A model generated the notes under the pieces. It ran no database searches. It was not told the origin of the DNA and was given only the letters and a program-made list of their open reading frames with translations. From Desulfobacterales bacterium (GTDB lineage: Bacteria > Desulfobacterota > Desulfobacteria > Desulfobacterales > JAHEIW01): a stretch of 30,543 nt of DNA. The stretch covers positions 5,681 through 36,223 of the forward strand of contig JAQYWI010000039.1 of the NCBI GenBank assembly GCA_030145015.1. Reading direction: 5' to 3'. Made by a program: the position numbers and the translations under genes. Positions 24,938-30,543 of the stretch are shown here, in pieces (position 1 is the first letter of the stretch; each line of letters opens with the position of its first letter).

Positions 24938-25774
24938 ATGATCATCAGCATTGCCAGTGGAAAAGGCGGGACCGGTAAAACGACGGTTGCAACAAACCTG
25001 GCCCGATCGATCGGTTCTAATGTTCAGTTGCTGGACTGTGATGTTGAAGAACCCAACGCCCACCTTTTCATAAATCCTTCTTTTGAAAAAACGGAAACTG
25101 TTTTTATGCCGGTTCCTGAAGTCGACGAAGAAAAGTGCACCTACTGCGGAAAATGTGCTGAAATTTGCCAGTTCAAAGCCATTGCCGTTGTTAATGAAAA
25201 TGTATTGGTTTTTGAAGAGCTCTGTCACAGCTGCGGTGGGTGCTGGGAGGTCTGTCCGGAAGGCGCCATCACGCAAAGTGGTCGGGAACTCGGTGTCATT
25301 CAAAAAGGCCAGAGCAACGGCATTGAGTTCATTCACGGCAAGTTGCGGGTAGGTGAAGCCATGTCGCCGCCCTTGATCAAAAAAGTACGCTCCTATGAAA
25401 ATCCTGAAAAGCTCACCATCATTGATGCCCCTCCGGGGACATCATGCCCGGTTATCGCGTCCATGAAAGATGCCGACTTTGTGCTGTTGGTCACCGAACC
25501 CACTCCTTTCGGCCTTTATGATTTAAAGCTGGCCGTTGCTGCCGCTCAGATGATGGATATACCGCTTGGGTTGGTCATCAATCGCAGTGACCTGGGCGAT
25601 GACAACGTCAGAGAATATGCCCATCAAAAAGGGTTACCGATTCTTATGGAAATCCCTTTTGATCGAAAAATTGCCGAGGCCTATTCACAGGGAGAAATGC
25701 TTGTAGATGTTATGCCCGAATGGAAGAACAGATTTTTAGGGCTTCATTATAAAATTGAAAAATTAATCGAATAA
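24938..25774 (+). CDS. MinD/Mrp-type ATPase with ferredoxin insert (first of a pair)
   Basis: This 278-residue P-loop ATPase has a deviant Walker A (SGKGGTGKTT at 7-16), a LLDCDVEEPNAH switch I region and a IIDAPPGTSCPV switch II region. Inserted after about residue 65 are two [4Fe-4S] motifs, CTYCGKCAEIC and CHSCGGCWEVC. Paired ATPases of this form accompany the orange protein in Desulfovibrio, and the family includes iron-sulfur and metallocluster scaffolds/insertases and MinD-like positioning proteins. GGAG lies 8 bases before the ATG. It is followed 16 bases later by its paralogue, suggesting a heterodimer. In this cluster it probably inserts or maintains the metal-sulfide cofactor of the NifX/ORP-like proteins. 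Confidence 0.9.
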   Translation: MIISIASGKGGTGKTTVATNLARSIGSNVQLLDCDVEEPNAHLFINPSFEKTETVFMPVPEVDEEKCTYCGKCAEICQFKAIAVVNENVLVFEELCHSCGGCWEVCPEGAITQSGRELGVIQKGQSNGIEFIHGKLRVGEAMSPPLIKKVRSYENPEKLTIIDAPPGTSCPVIASMKDADFVLLVTEPTPFGLYDLKLAVAAAQMMDIPLGLVINRSDLGDDNVREYAHQKGLPILMEIPFDRKIAEAYSQGEMLVDVMPEWKNRFLGLHYKIEKLIE

Positions 25775-25790
25775 CCGGACACAATTTTAA

Positions 25791-26657
25791 ATGAAAGAAT
25801 TGATTGTCATAAGCGGTAAAGGCGGAACAGGTAAAACCAGTTTAATTGCGGCATTTGCATCATTAGCTGAAAGCAAAGTTCTATGTGATGCAGATGTAGA
25901 CGCGGCCGATCTTCATTTGATTATGAACCCACAGGTATTAATGCGTGCTGATTTTAAATCAGGTCATACCGCAGATATTAATAAAAACAAATGTACCGAA
26001 TGCGGGCTATGTTTGGACCTTTGCAAGTTTAGCGCAATCAGTGATGATTTTATAGTCAACCCCATAGACTGCGAGGGGTGTGGGGTGTGTGTCTATTTTT
26101 GCCCGGAAAAGGTGATCGATTTCCCGGAAGATACATGCGGCGAATGGTTTAATTCAGACACCCGCTTCGGCCCCATGGTTCATGCCCGGCTCGGAATTGC
26201 TGAGGAAAATTCAGGCAAACTGGTAACCCTCGTAAGGCAAGAATCTAAAAGACTGGCAGATGAAAAAAATCTTGATCTTATCCTTACGGATGGTCCTCCC
26301 GGCGTTGGATGCCCGGTAATTGCTTCCATTGGCGGAGCCAGCGCAGTGCTCATCGTGGCCGAACCCACACTTTCGGGTATTCACGATATGGAACGAGTCG
26401 TGCAGCTGGCAAACCATTTCAAGGTGCCGGCCATGGTGTGCGTCAATAAATTTGACCTCAATCCGGACCTGACCCGGGATATTGAAAATTTTGCCAAAGA
26501 TGAAGGTCTATCCTGTTTGGGGAGAATTCCCTTCGATCCGGTTTTTATAAAAGCCATGGTGCAGGGCCAAACGATTTTTGAATATAACAACGACTCGCAA
26601 GCCGGACATGCAGTCAAAGAAATTTGGCATACGCTGTCAAAGAAGTTGAATTTATAA
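25791..26657 (+). CDS. MinD/Mrp-type ATPase with ferredoxin insert (second of a pair)
   Basis: This 288-residue paralogue of the preceding gene has Walker A SGKGGTGKTS (8-17), the VLCDADVDAADLH region, two [4Fe-4S] motifs (CTECGLCLDLC and CEGCGVCVYFC, about 64-105) and LTDGPPGVGCPV at the switch II position. A CGEWFNSDTRFGPMVHA segment after the ferredoxin part is typical of this subgroup. The CPV motif cysteine in both paralogues matches the Cys that Mrp/NBP35-type ATPases use to hold a transferred cluster, a comparison from family knowledge. The ribosome site is weak and the stop codon directly abuts the next ATG, so the genes are probably translated in series. Function as for its partner. 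Confidence 0.9.
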   Translation: MKELIVISGKGGTGKTSLIAAFASLAESKVLCDADVDAADLHLIMNPQVLMRADFKSGHTADINKNKCTECGLCLDLCKFSAISDDFIVNPIDCEGCGVCVYFCPEKVIDFPEDTCGEWFNSDTRFGPMVHARLGIAEENSGKLVTLVRQESKRLADEKNLDLILTDGPPGVGCPVIASIGGASAVLIVAEPTLSGIHDMERVVQLANHFKVPAMVCVNKFDLNPDLTRDIENFAKDEGLSCLGRIPFDPVFIKAMVQGQTIFEYNNDSQAGHAVKEIWHTLSKKLNL

Positions 26658-27062
26658 ATGCGTGAACAAAAAATAATTAATATTTTACTGGCAAGCCGGG
26701 ATAAGACCTCTATGGCCGCCTTCAAAGCAGGATTGGAAGAAAATCAGGTTCAGACTGCATGGGCGGAAACCGGCAGCAATGCAATAGCCAGGCTTACAGA
26801 AGGAAACTTTGATCTTGTCGTCACGGATGAAAATCTCGGAGATATGACCGGCCTTGAATTTATCGAAAAGGTTATCTCAACAAAGCCCATGGTCAACTGT
26901 GCTGCTGTAAGCTCGCTTTTGCCCGCCGATTTCCATGAGGCGAGCGAAGGATTGGGTATACTTATGCAGCTGCCCGTCAGGCCGGATCAAGAACAGGCTG
27001 AAAAACTGCTCAGGCAACTGAAAAATATCCTGAACCTGACAGAACAGGCCGCAGCGGATTGA
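26658..27062 (+). CDS. Degenerate receiver-domain protein
   Basis: This 134-residue protein has the receiver fold pattern: ILLASRDKTSMAAF, then NFDLVVTDENLGDMTGLEFI, then a VNCAAVSS strand. The phosphoacceptor Asp is kept in VVTDENL. The N-terminal acid pair is replaced by Ser-Arg-Asp in the corresponding loop, and the conserved Lys before Pro is replaced by Val (LPVRP). It probably binds partners without normal phosphorylation, or is phosphorylated poorly. It begins at the base after the ATPase stop codon and lies amid ORP-like genes, so it may couple cluster assembly to signalling. Identification as a receiver is moderately sure; loss of function of the active site is inferred from the sequence. 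Confidence 0.65.
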   Translation: MREQKIINILLASRDKTSMAAFKAGLEENQVQTAWAETGSNAIARLTEGNFDLVVTDENLGDMTGLEFIEKVISTKPMVNCAAVSSLLPADFHEASEGLGILMQLPVRPDQEQAEKLLRQLKNILNLTEQAAAD

Positions 27063-27103
27063 ATTCAAAATAAATTAATAACAAACAAGGAGAACTTTTA
27101 ATT

Positions 27104-27499
27104 ATGAAAAACGGAAGAATAGCGGTTCCATCAAATGGGAAAGGTGGTTTGGACGCAACCAGGTCCGGACATTTTGGACACTGCGATGTGTTTACCTTTA
27201 TTGATGTCGAAAATGGAGAGATAAAAAAAGTTTCAACCATTCAAAATCAGGAACATGTTCAGGGCGGCTGTATGGTACCGGTCAATCTGCTTGCGAGTCA
27301 CAATGTAAAAGCCCTTGTGGTCGGAGGAATCGGCATGCGGCCGCTCATGGGATTCAAACAGGCTGGAATTGATGTGTATCATGATTCACAACGAACTGAG
27401 ATAAAGCCGGTCGTGGAGGACTTAATCGCAGGTAAACTGCATCAAATCAGCGATGATCAAGTGTGTGGCGGCGGTGGCGGTGGAATGAATCTGAAATAG
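27104..27499 (+). CDS. NifX/ORP-family protein with a Cys-Gly C-terminus
   Basis: This 131-residue member of the NifX/NifB-C family shows RIAVPSNGKGGLDATRSGHFGHCDVF at the N-terminus and GGCMVPVNLLASHNVKALVVGGIGMRPL in the middle. It differs from the other two copies in having several His and Cys (SGHFGHC, HVQGGC) and in ending with CGGGGGG. AAGGAG precedes the ATG. A metal or metal-sulfide cofactor is likely bound by the His/Cys set; this is inferred from the family. It is 41 bases after the degenerate receiver gene and 14 bases before the third copy. Confidence 0.85.
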   Translation: MKNGRIAVPSNGKGGLDATRSGHFGHCDVFTFIDVENGEIKKVSTIQNQEHVQGGCMVPVNLLASHNVKALVVGGIGMRPLMGFKQAGIDVYHDSQRTEIKPVVEDLIAGKLHQISDDQVCGGGGGGMNLK

Positions 27500-27513
27500 A
27501 AAAGGAGTTGGAA

Positions 27514-27873
27514 TTGAAAATAGCAATAACATCCAAGGGCAAAGACCTTGATTCACAAATTGACCCCAGATTTGGCCGGGCGGCTTATATACTTATAGTT
27601 GATACACTCGATCATGGGGTTGAAGTGTTGGATAATTCAGAGAATGTAAACGCGTTTAAGGGTGCCGGTATTCAGGCTGCCGTCACTGTAAGTGACCGGG
27701 GTGCGAAAGTATTACTAACCGGTTATTGCGGTCCAAATGCGTTTAAAACGCTTAAGGCCGCCGGAATAAAAGTGGCCAGTGATGTGACCGGAACGGTCAG
27801 AGATGCGGTGATTGCGTATCGTGAAGGCAAGATATCGTTTGCTGAAGGCGCAAATGTTGAAGGATCTTGGTAA
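27514..27873 (+). CDS. NifX/ORP-family protein, third copy, without a tail
   Basis: This 119-residue protein is the closest match to the first copy: KIAITSKGKDLDSQIDPRFGRAAY, NAFKGAGIQAAVTVSDRGAKVLLTGYCGPNAF, LKAAGIKV. It lacks the Gly-Met tail. The Cys of FGRCSHF in the first copy is Ala here (FGRAAY), while the GYCGPNA Cys is kept. I set the TTG start at 27514 because AAAGGAG lies 6 bases upstream; a longer open frame extends back into the preceding gene but encodes unlikely Trp/Arg-rich residues. Three copies with different ends suggest that they form different complexes or hand a cofactor along. Confidence 0.85.
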   Translation: MKIAITSKGKDLDSQIDPRFGRAAYILIVDTLDHGVEVLDNSENVNAFKGAGIQAAVTVSDRGAKVLLTGYCGPNAFKTLKAAGIKVASDVTGTVRDAVIAYREGKISFAEGANVEGSW

Positions 27874-27888
27874 GGAAGGGGGAATACC

Positions 27889-28311
27889 ATGATAGAAACC
27901 AATGAATTGCTGGACGATGTGAAGTTTGCCGGGGCAATGCTGGAGAAAGGGGATCTAAGCAATGCGGATATCGCATTTTCGCTGCGAAATCTTTTAAGAA
28001 TGAAATATTACCCGGTGGCGGTTAAATTTTTTTATTCAAACGACGAACTGGAAGACTTTAAAAAGAATGCGGATTGCAAAGTCGGTCTGTATCCCTATAC
28101 CGTCTGTCAAGCCGTTGCCGTCTCGAGACAGCGGGGGGATACGGTTTTGGTTACGCCGGAAAAGACCGGCTGTACCAATGCAAAATATGTTTTTAGCTGG
28201 AAGGACCTTGATGAGTCGGAGATTAAGAGTCACCTGAAGTACACCAAAGACCGCGACCAGGAACTCCGGGATGAAAGATGTCGACTTTGTGCTTCCGGCG
28301 CTGATCAATAA
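27889..28311 (+). CDS. DUF169-like protein, short form
   Basis: This 140-residue protein carries the N-terminal part of the DUF169 family: LRMKYYPVAVKFFYS, then YTVCQAVAVSRQRGDTVLVTPEKTGCTNAKYVF. DUF169 proteins are usually well over 200 residues, so this one is short. It ends in ERCRLCASGADQ, with two more Cys. It may be a natural short form or truncated; the +1 frame at the end reads a short protein-like stretch (VDFVLPALINKYL) before stopping, so a frameshift cannot be excluded. GGAAGGGGG precedes the ATG by 6 bases. No biochemical role is known to me. Confidence 0.6.
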   Translation: MIETNELLDDVKFAGAMLEKGDLSNADIAFSLRNLLRMKYYPVAVKFFYSNDELEDFKKNADCKVGLYPYTVCQAVAVSRQRGDTVLVTPEKTGCTNAKYVFSWKDLDESEIKSHLKYTKDRDQELRDERCRLCASGADQ

Positions 28312-28342
28312 ATACCTCTAGCGATACGAAGGAGAAGAATTA

Positions 28343-28855
28343 ATGAAACTTACCGACATCGCACCATTAAAAACATGGATTGAACTCGAACAAAAAATCA
28401 ATGAGCGCTCCGGTCTAAATGCTTCCGTATTTGATGTCGACGGGGTGCGCATTACGAATTTTAAAAAATGGGCCAATAAACTCTGTCCGGTCATCAAAGC
28501 CGATGCAAAGGGCCAGGACTATATTTGTGCCGTTGCCCATCAAAATATAGCCGCCCAGGCGCAGCGATCGCGTAAAGCGGTCGTCGCAGAATGTGATGCC
28601 GGCTTGATGAAACTCGTGGTTCCCATTTTTCTAAATGGTGAATTTTTGGGAGTTGCCGGGGGTTGCGGCCAGATAGCGGAAAATGGTGAAGTTGATATGT
28701 TTATGATCAGCAAAACCACCGGGATCGCAGAAGCAAAGCTAATGGATATGTCCGATGATATTCCCGTGATGACGCCGCAACAGGCCGAATCACACACCCA
28801 GTTTATCCAGCTTGAAATAGAACAAATCATAAAAGAATACCAAAACAGTTTGTAA
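28343..28855 (+). CDS. Stand-alone PocR sensory-domain protein
   Basis: This 170-residue protein consists almost wholly of a PocR-type ligand-binding domain, usually found fused to kinases or transcription factors: a helix with EQKINERSGLNASVFD, then GVRITNF, LCPVIKAD, CAVAHQNIA, VAECDAGLMKLVVPIF and GEFLGVAGGCGQ. There is no output domain and no membrane helix. GAAGGAGAA precedes the ATG. Located between the DUF169-like and dehydratase genes, it may bind a small hydrocarbon-like ligand and act through a partner; the ligand is unknown. Confidence 0.8.
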   Translation: MKLTDIAPLKTWIELEQKINERSGLNASVFDVDGVRITNFKKWANKLCPVIKADAKGQDYICAVAHQNIAAQAQRSRKAVVAECDAGLMKLVVPIFLNGEFLGVAGGCGQIAENGEVDMFMISKTTGIAEAKLMDMSDDIPVMTPQQAESHTQFIQLEIEQIIKEYQNSL

Positions 28856-28889
28856 CCTGAACCCAATATCATGTTGAAAGGAGATCGCT

Positions 28890-30359
28890 ATGGCTCTAAT
28901 GACGCCTGATCAGTTTGAAGAGAGTCTGAAATTGATGAAGCCAAGGGTATTTATGAATGGAAAATTGGTAGACGATATCCTGGAGAACAAGAATACGCGC
29001 ACCGTTGTGGAGGCGAACAAAGCCAGCTATGCATGGGCCCTGGACCCGAATTACAAGGATATCATGACCTGCTATTCGCCGCTGATCGACGATGATGTCA
29101 ACCGCTACACCCATGTCAGCGCCAGCATTGATGATTTAGTCAAAAAGGCTGAAGCAGGTACTTTTACCGCTGAAATGCTGGGAACCTGTATCTACAGGTG
29201 TGTTGGATATGATGCTTTTCATTCCCTGGCCAGTACCTGCTGGGAGATGGATAAAGATTTGGGTACGGAGTATCATCCGCGCTTCATGGACTACCTTAAG
29301 ATGGTACAGCGCAAAGATCTCTCCGTCGCCGGAGCGCTTACCGAGCCAAGGGGAAAACGCAACCAGAAGACTTTGGACTGGCCTGACCCTTATCTTTCAT
29401 TAAAACTGGTGGATAAAAACAAAGACGGTATCATTGTGCGCGGGGCCAAAATAAACATCAGCGGTGCCTTTGCCAGCCATGAACTGGTGGTTTTACCCCA
29501 GGCTGCGCATTTCAAGGGCGAGGAAGACTATGCCATCGCGTTTGCCACCCCGACGGATGCAGAGGGTATCACCTATGTATGCCAGTATTCGCCTTATTCC
29601 GCAGAGAGAGATCAGGCCGATGACATCGAAGAGCTCGGCAATCCGGTGTACGGTCAGCGAGAGACCTCCATGGTAATTTTTAATAATGTATTTGTGCCAT
29701 GGGAAAGGGTCTTTCACTGCGGCGAGTACGCTTATTCCATAAAACTTGTAACCCGCTTTGCCAAGACCCACCGCATGACCTGTGGCGGCACATGCAAGGT
29801 CGGATTTATGAATCAAATCATTGGAGCCTCAAAATTGATCCAGGAATACAAGGGGCTCGAGAAGGCTACTCATATCAATGATCAGCTAATGGAGATGGTG
29901 GTCTTGCGTGAAACAGGGCGGGCCTGCGGTTTGGCCTCTGCCACCAAGGGTGCGGAGGAACCTCCCGGTTCGGGCGTCTTCTTACCGGATGAGCTCATGA
30001 GTAACGTTTCCAAATTAAATATTTGCAGCGCCTTCTGGAGGGTTATGGCTCTGGCCGGCGACATCGGGGGTGGATTGATTGTGACAATGCCTTCCCTAAA
30101 AGAACTGAAAAATCCTGAGGTCAAAGATTACGTAAAAGAATTTTATAGCTTCGGTTCTGATGAACCAACAGAAAATATCATGAAAGTTCATAAACTCTTG
30201 CAGAACTGGGCGGCCGGCCAGCATGGTGTGGCTACATGGCATGGCGCAGGACCGGTGATGGCCAATAAAATCATGCTGCAAAGGGTCATCGAATACGAGC
30301 ATGATAAAAATATTGTCAAGCATACATTAAATTTAAAAGAAAAAAGAAGTAACGGTTAA
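28890..30359 (+). CDS. 4-Hydroxybutyryl-CoA dehydratase-family enzyme
   Basis: This 489-residue protein has the length and motifs of 4-hydroxybutyryl-CoA dehydratase/vinylacetyl-CoA isomerase (AbfD), a [4Fe-4S]-FAD enzyme. Candidate cluster ligands are Cys100 and Cys104 (CIYRC), His294 (THRMTC) and Cys302 (GTCKVG). Glu258 lies in GQRETS, where the family has a catalytic Glu. The His-to-Cys spacing is 8 here, one more than I recall for the clostridial enzyme, and a Cys (298) stands near where that enzyme has a Tyr. GGAG lies before the ATG with normal spacing. The substrate could be 4-hydroxybutyryl-CoA or another hydroxyacyl-CoA. It may be co-transcribed with the preceding cluster, since no terminator separates them. 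No thioester-forming partner enzymes are in the window. Confidence 0.85.
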   Translation: MALMTPDQFEESLKLMKPRVFMNGKLVDDILENKNTRTVVEANKASYAWALDPNYKDIMTCYSPLIDDDVNRYTHVSASIDDLVKKAEAGTFTAEMLGTCIYRCVGYDAFHSLASTCWEMDKDLGTEYHPRFMDYLKMVQRKDLSVAGALTEPRGKRNQKTLDWPDPYLSLKLVDKNKDGIIVRGAKINISGAFASHELVVLPQAAHFKGEEDYAIAFATPTDAEGITYVCQYSPYSAERDQADDIEELGNPVYGQRETSMVIFNNVFVPWERVFHCGEYAYSIKLVTRFAKTHRMTCGGTCKVGFMNQIIGASKLIQEYKGLEKATHINDQLMEMVVLRETGRACGLASATKGAEEPPGSGVFLPDELMSNVSKLNICSAFWRVMALAGDIGGGLIVTMPSLKELKNPEVKDYVKEFYSFGSDEPTENIMKVHKLLQNWAAGQHGVATWHGAGPVMANKIMLQRVIEYEHDKNIVKHTLNLKEKRSNG

Positions 30360-30371
30360 GAGGAATCCTGG

Positions 30372-30388
30372 ATACTTAAGTTAAGTAT
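30372..30388. repeat. Perfect palindrome ATACTTAA-G-TTAAGTAT
   Basis: An exact dyad of 8 + 1 + 8 bases lies 12 bases after the dehydratase stop codon and about 100 bases before the next start codon. With no U-tract it is more likely an operator or an mRNA end structure than a terminator. Confidence 0.5.
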
Positions 30389-30489
30389 AGATGCATATCC
30401 GTTGAAAGGCATTCTGAAAGAGATAAAAGCAGGAGATTGGTTGTCATGAAAATTGACCAATAACTTTGCTTAAAGAGGAGGTGATAAAG

Positions 30490-30543
30490 ATGCCCAGAGG
30501 TAATAGAACAGGTCCGCAGGGCCAGGGCCCAAAAACGGGAAGA
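30490..30543 (+). CDS. Start of a small Gly/Pro/Arg-rich protein (DUF5320-like), cut by the window edge
   Basis: Eighteen codons are visible: MPRGNRTGPQGQGPKTGR. This opening is typical of the small DUF5320-type proteins, with the repeated RTGP.GQGP.TGR pattern, which often stand beside NifX/ORP-like genes in anaerobes. AGAGGAGGTGAT before the ATG is a near-perfect ribosome site. Only the N-terminus is present, so length and function cannot be given. Confidence 0.65.
   Translation, partial: MPRGNRTGPQGQGPKTGR

Noticed and set aside
24082..27873. Nitrogen-fixation (nif) locus
   Set aside because: NifX-like proteins alone do not indicate nitrogenase; there is no nifH, nifD, nifK or radical-SAM nifB, while the ATPase pair and activator fit an ORP-type cluster.
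1..30543. CRISPR array, tRNA, rRNA or insertion-sequence transposase
   Set aside because: No regularly spaced repeat series, tRNA cloverleaf, rRNA-like stretch or transposase was seen.

Overview
The window looks like a chromosomal piece of an anaerobic, probably sulfate-reducing deltaproteobacterium (Desulfobacterota, Desulfobacterales-like). This is inferred from gene content: large heterodisulfide-reductase (Hdr) fusion proteins with an MvhD subunit, c-type heme motifs of the CX2CH and CX4CH kind in a sensor kinase, a probable selenocysteine protein, an orange-protein (ORP)-like cluster, and a 4-hydroxybutyryl-CoA dehydratase-family enzyme. I have no taxonomic marker that proves it.

Layout. 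1-1.75 kb: a TrmO-type tRNA methyltransferase, an unassigned ORF fragment, and a possible group II intron 3'-end remnant. 1.76-18.2 kb (all minus strand): one long Hdr/signalling operon, read from right to left. Its order is receiver protein, 15-codon leader ORF, membrane HdrC-cytochrome b-HdrC-HdrB fusion, HdrA-GltD fusion, MvhD, FrhB/FdhB-type flavoprotein, HdrC-HdrB with an in-frame UGA (probable Sec), double HdrA with an embedded receiver domain, di-heme sensor kinase, and receiver-kinase hybrid, followed by a terminator. 18.2-18.57 kb: a regulatory region with a sigma54 promoter and repeated TGTTGCA/TGCAACA sites. 18.57-21.9 kb (minus): a PAS-sigma54 activator and a receiver-PAS-kinase that probably control that promoter. 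22.2-23.56 kb (minus): a second PAS-sigma54 activator. 23.56-23.82 kb: a divergent regulatory region with TTAACA palindromes and a very good sigma54 promoter. 23.8-28.9 kb (plus): the ORP-like cluster, comprising a TusA-like protein without its cysteine, three NifX/ORP-family proteins, a CGGC protein, two MinD-type ATPases with ferredoxin inserts, a degenerate receiver, a DUF169-like protein and a PocR-domain protein. 28.9-30.5 kb (plus): the 4-hydroxybutyryl-CoA dehydratase-family enzyme and the first 18 codons of a small Gly/Pro-rich protein.

How it may work. The Hdr proteins together carry several flavins, about a dozen or more iron-sulfur clusters, b hemes, a pyridine-nucleotide (GltD) module and an FrhB/FdhB module. 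That is what one would expect of an electron-bifurcating or confurcating assembly linking the quinone pool to soluble carriers. What is unusual is how tightly phosphorelay signalling is woven in: a complete receiver domain lies inside one HdrA, a stand-alone receiver opens the operon, and a heme-bearing kinase and a receiver-kinase close it. My best candidate for an undescribed system is this phosphorylation-gated or phosphorylation-sensing Hdr complex with a selenocysteine in the HdrB-type subunit.
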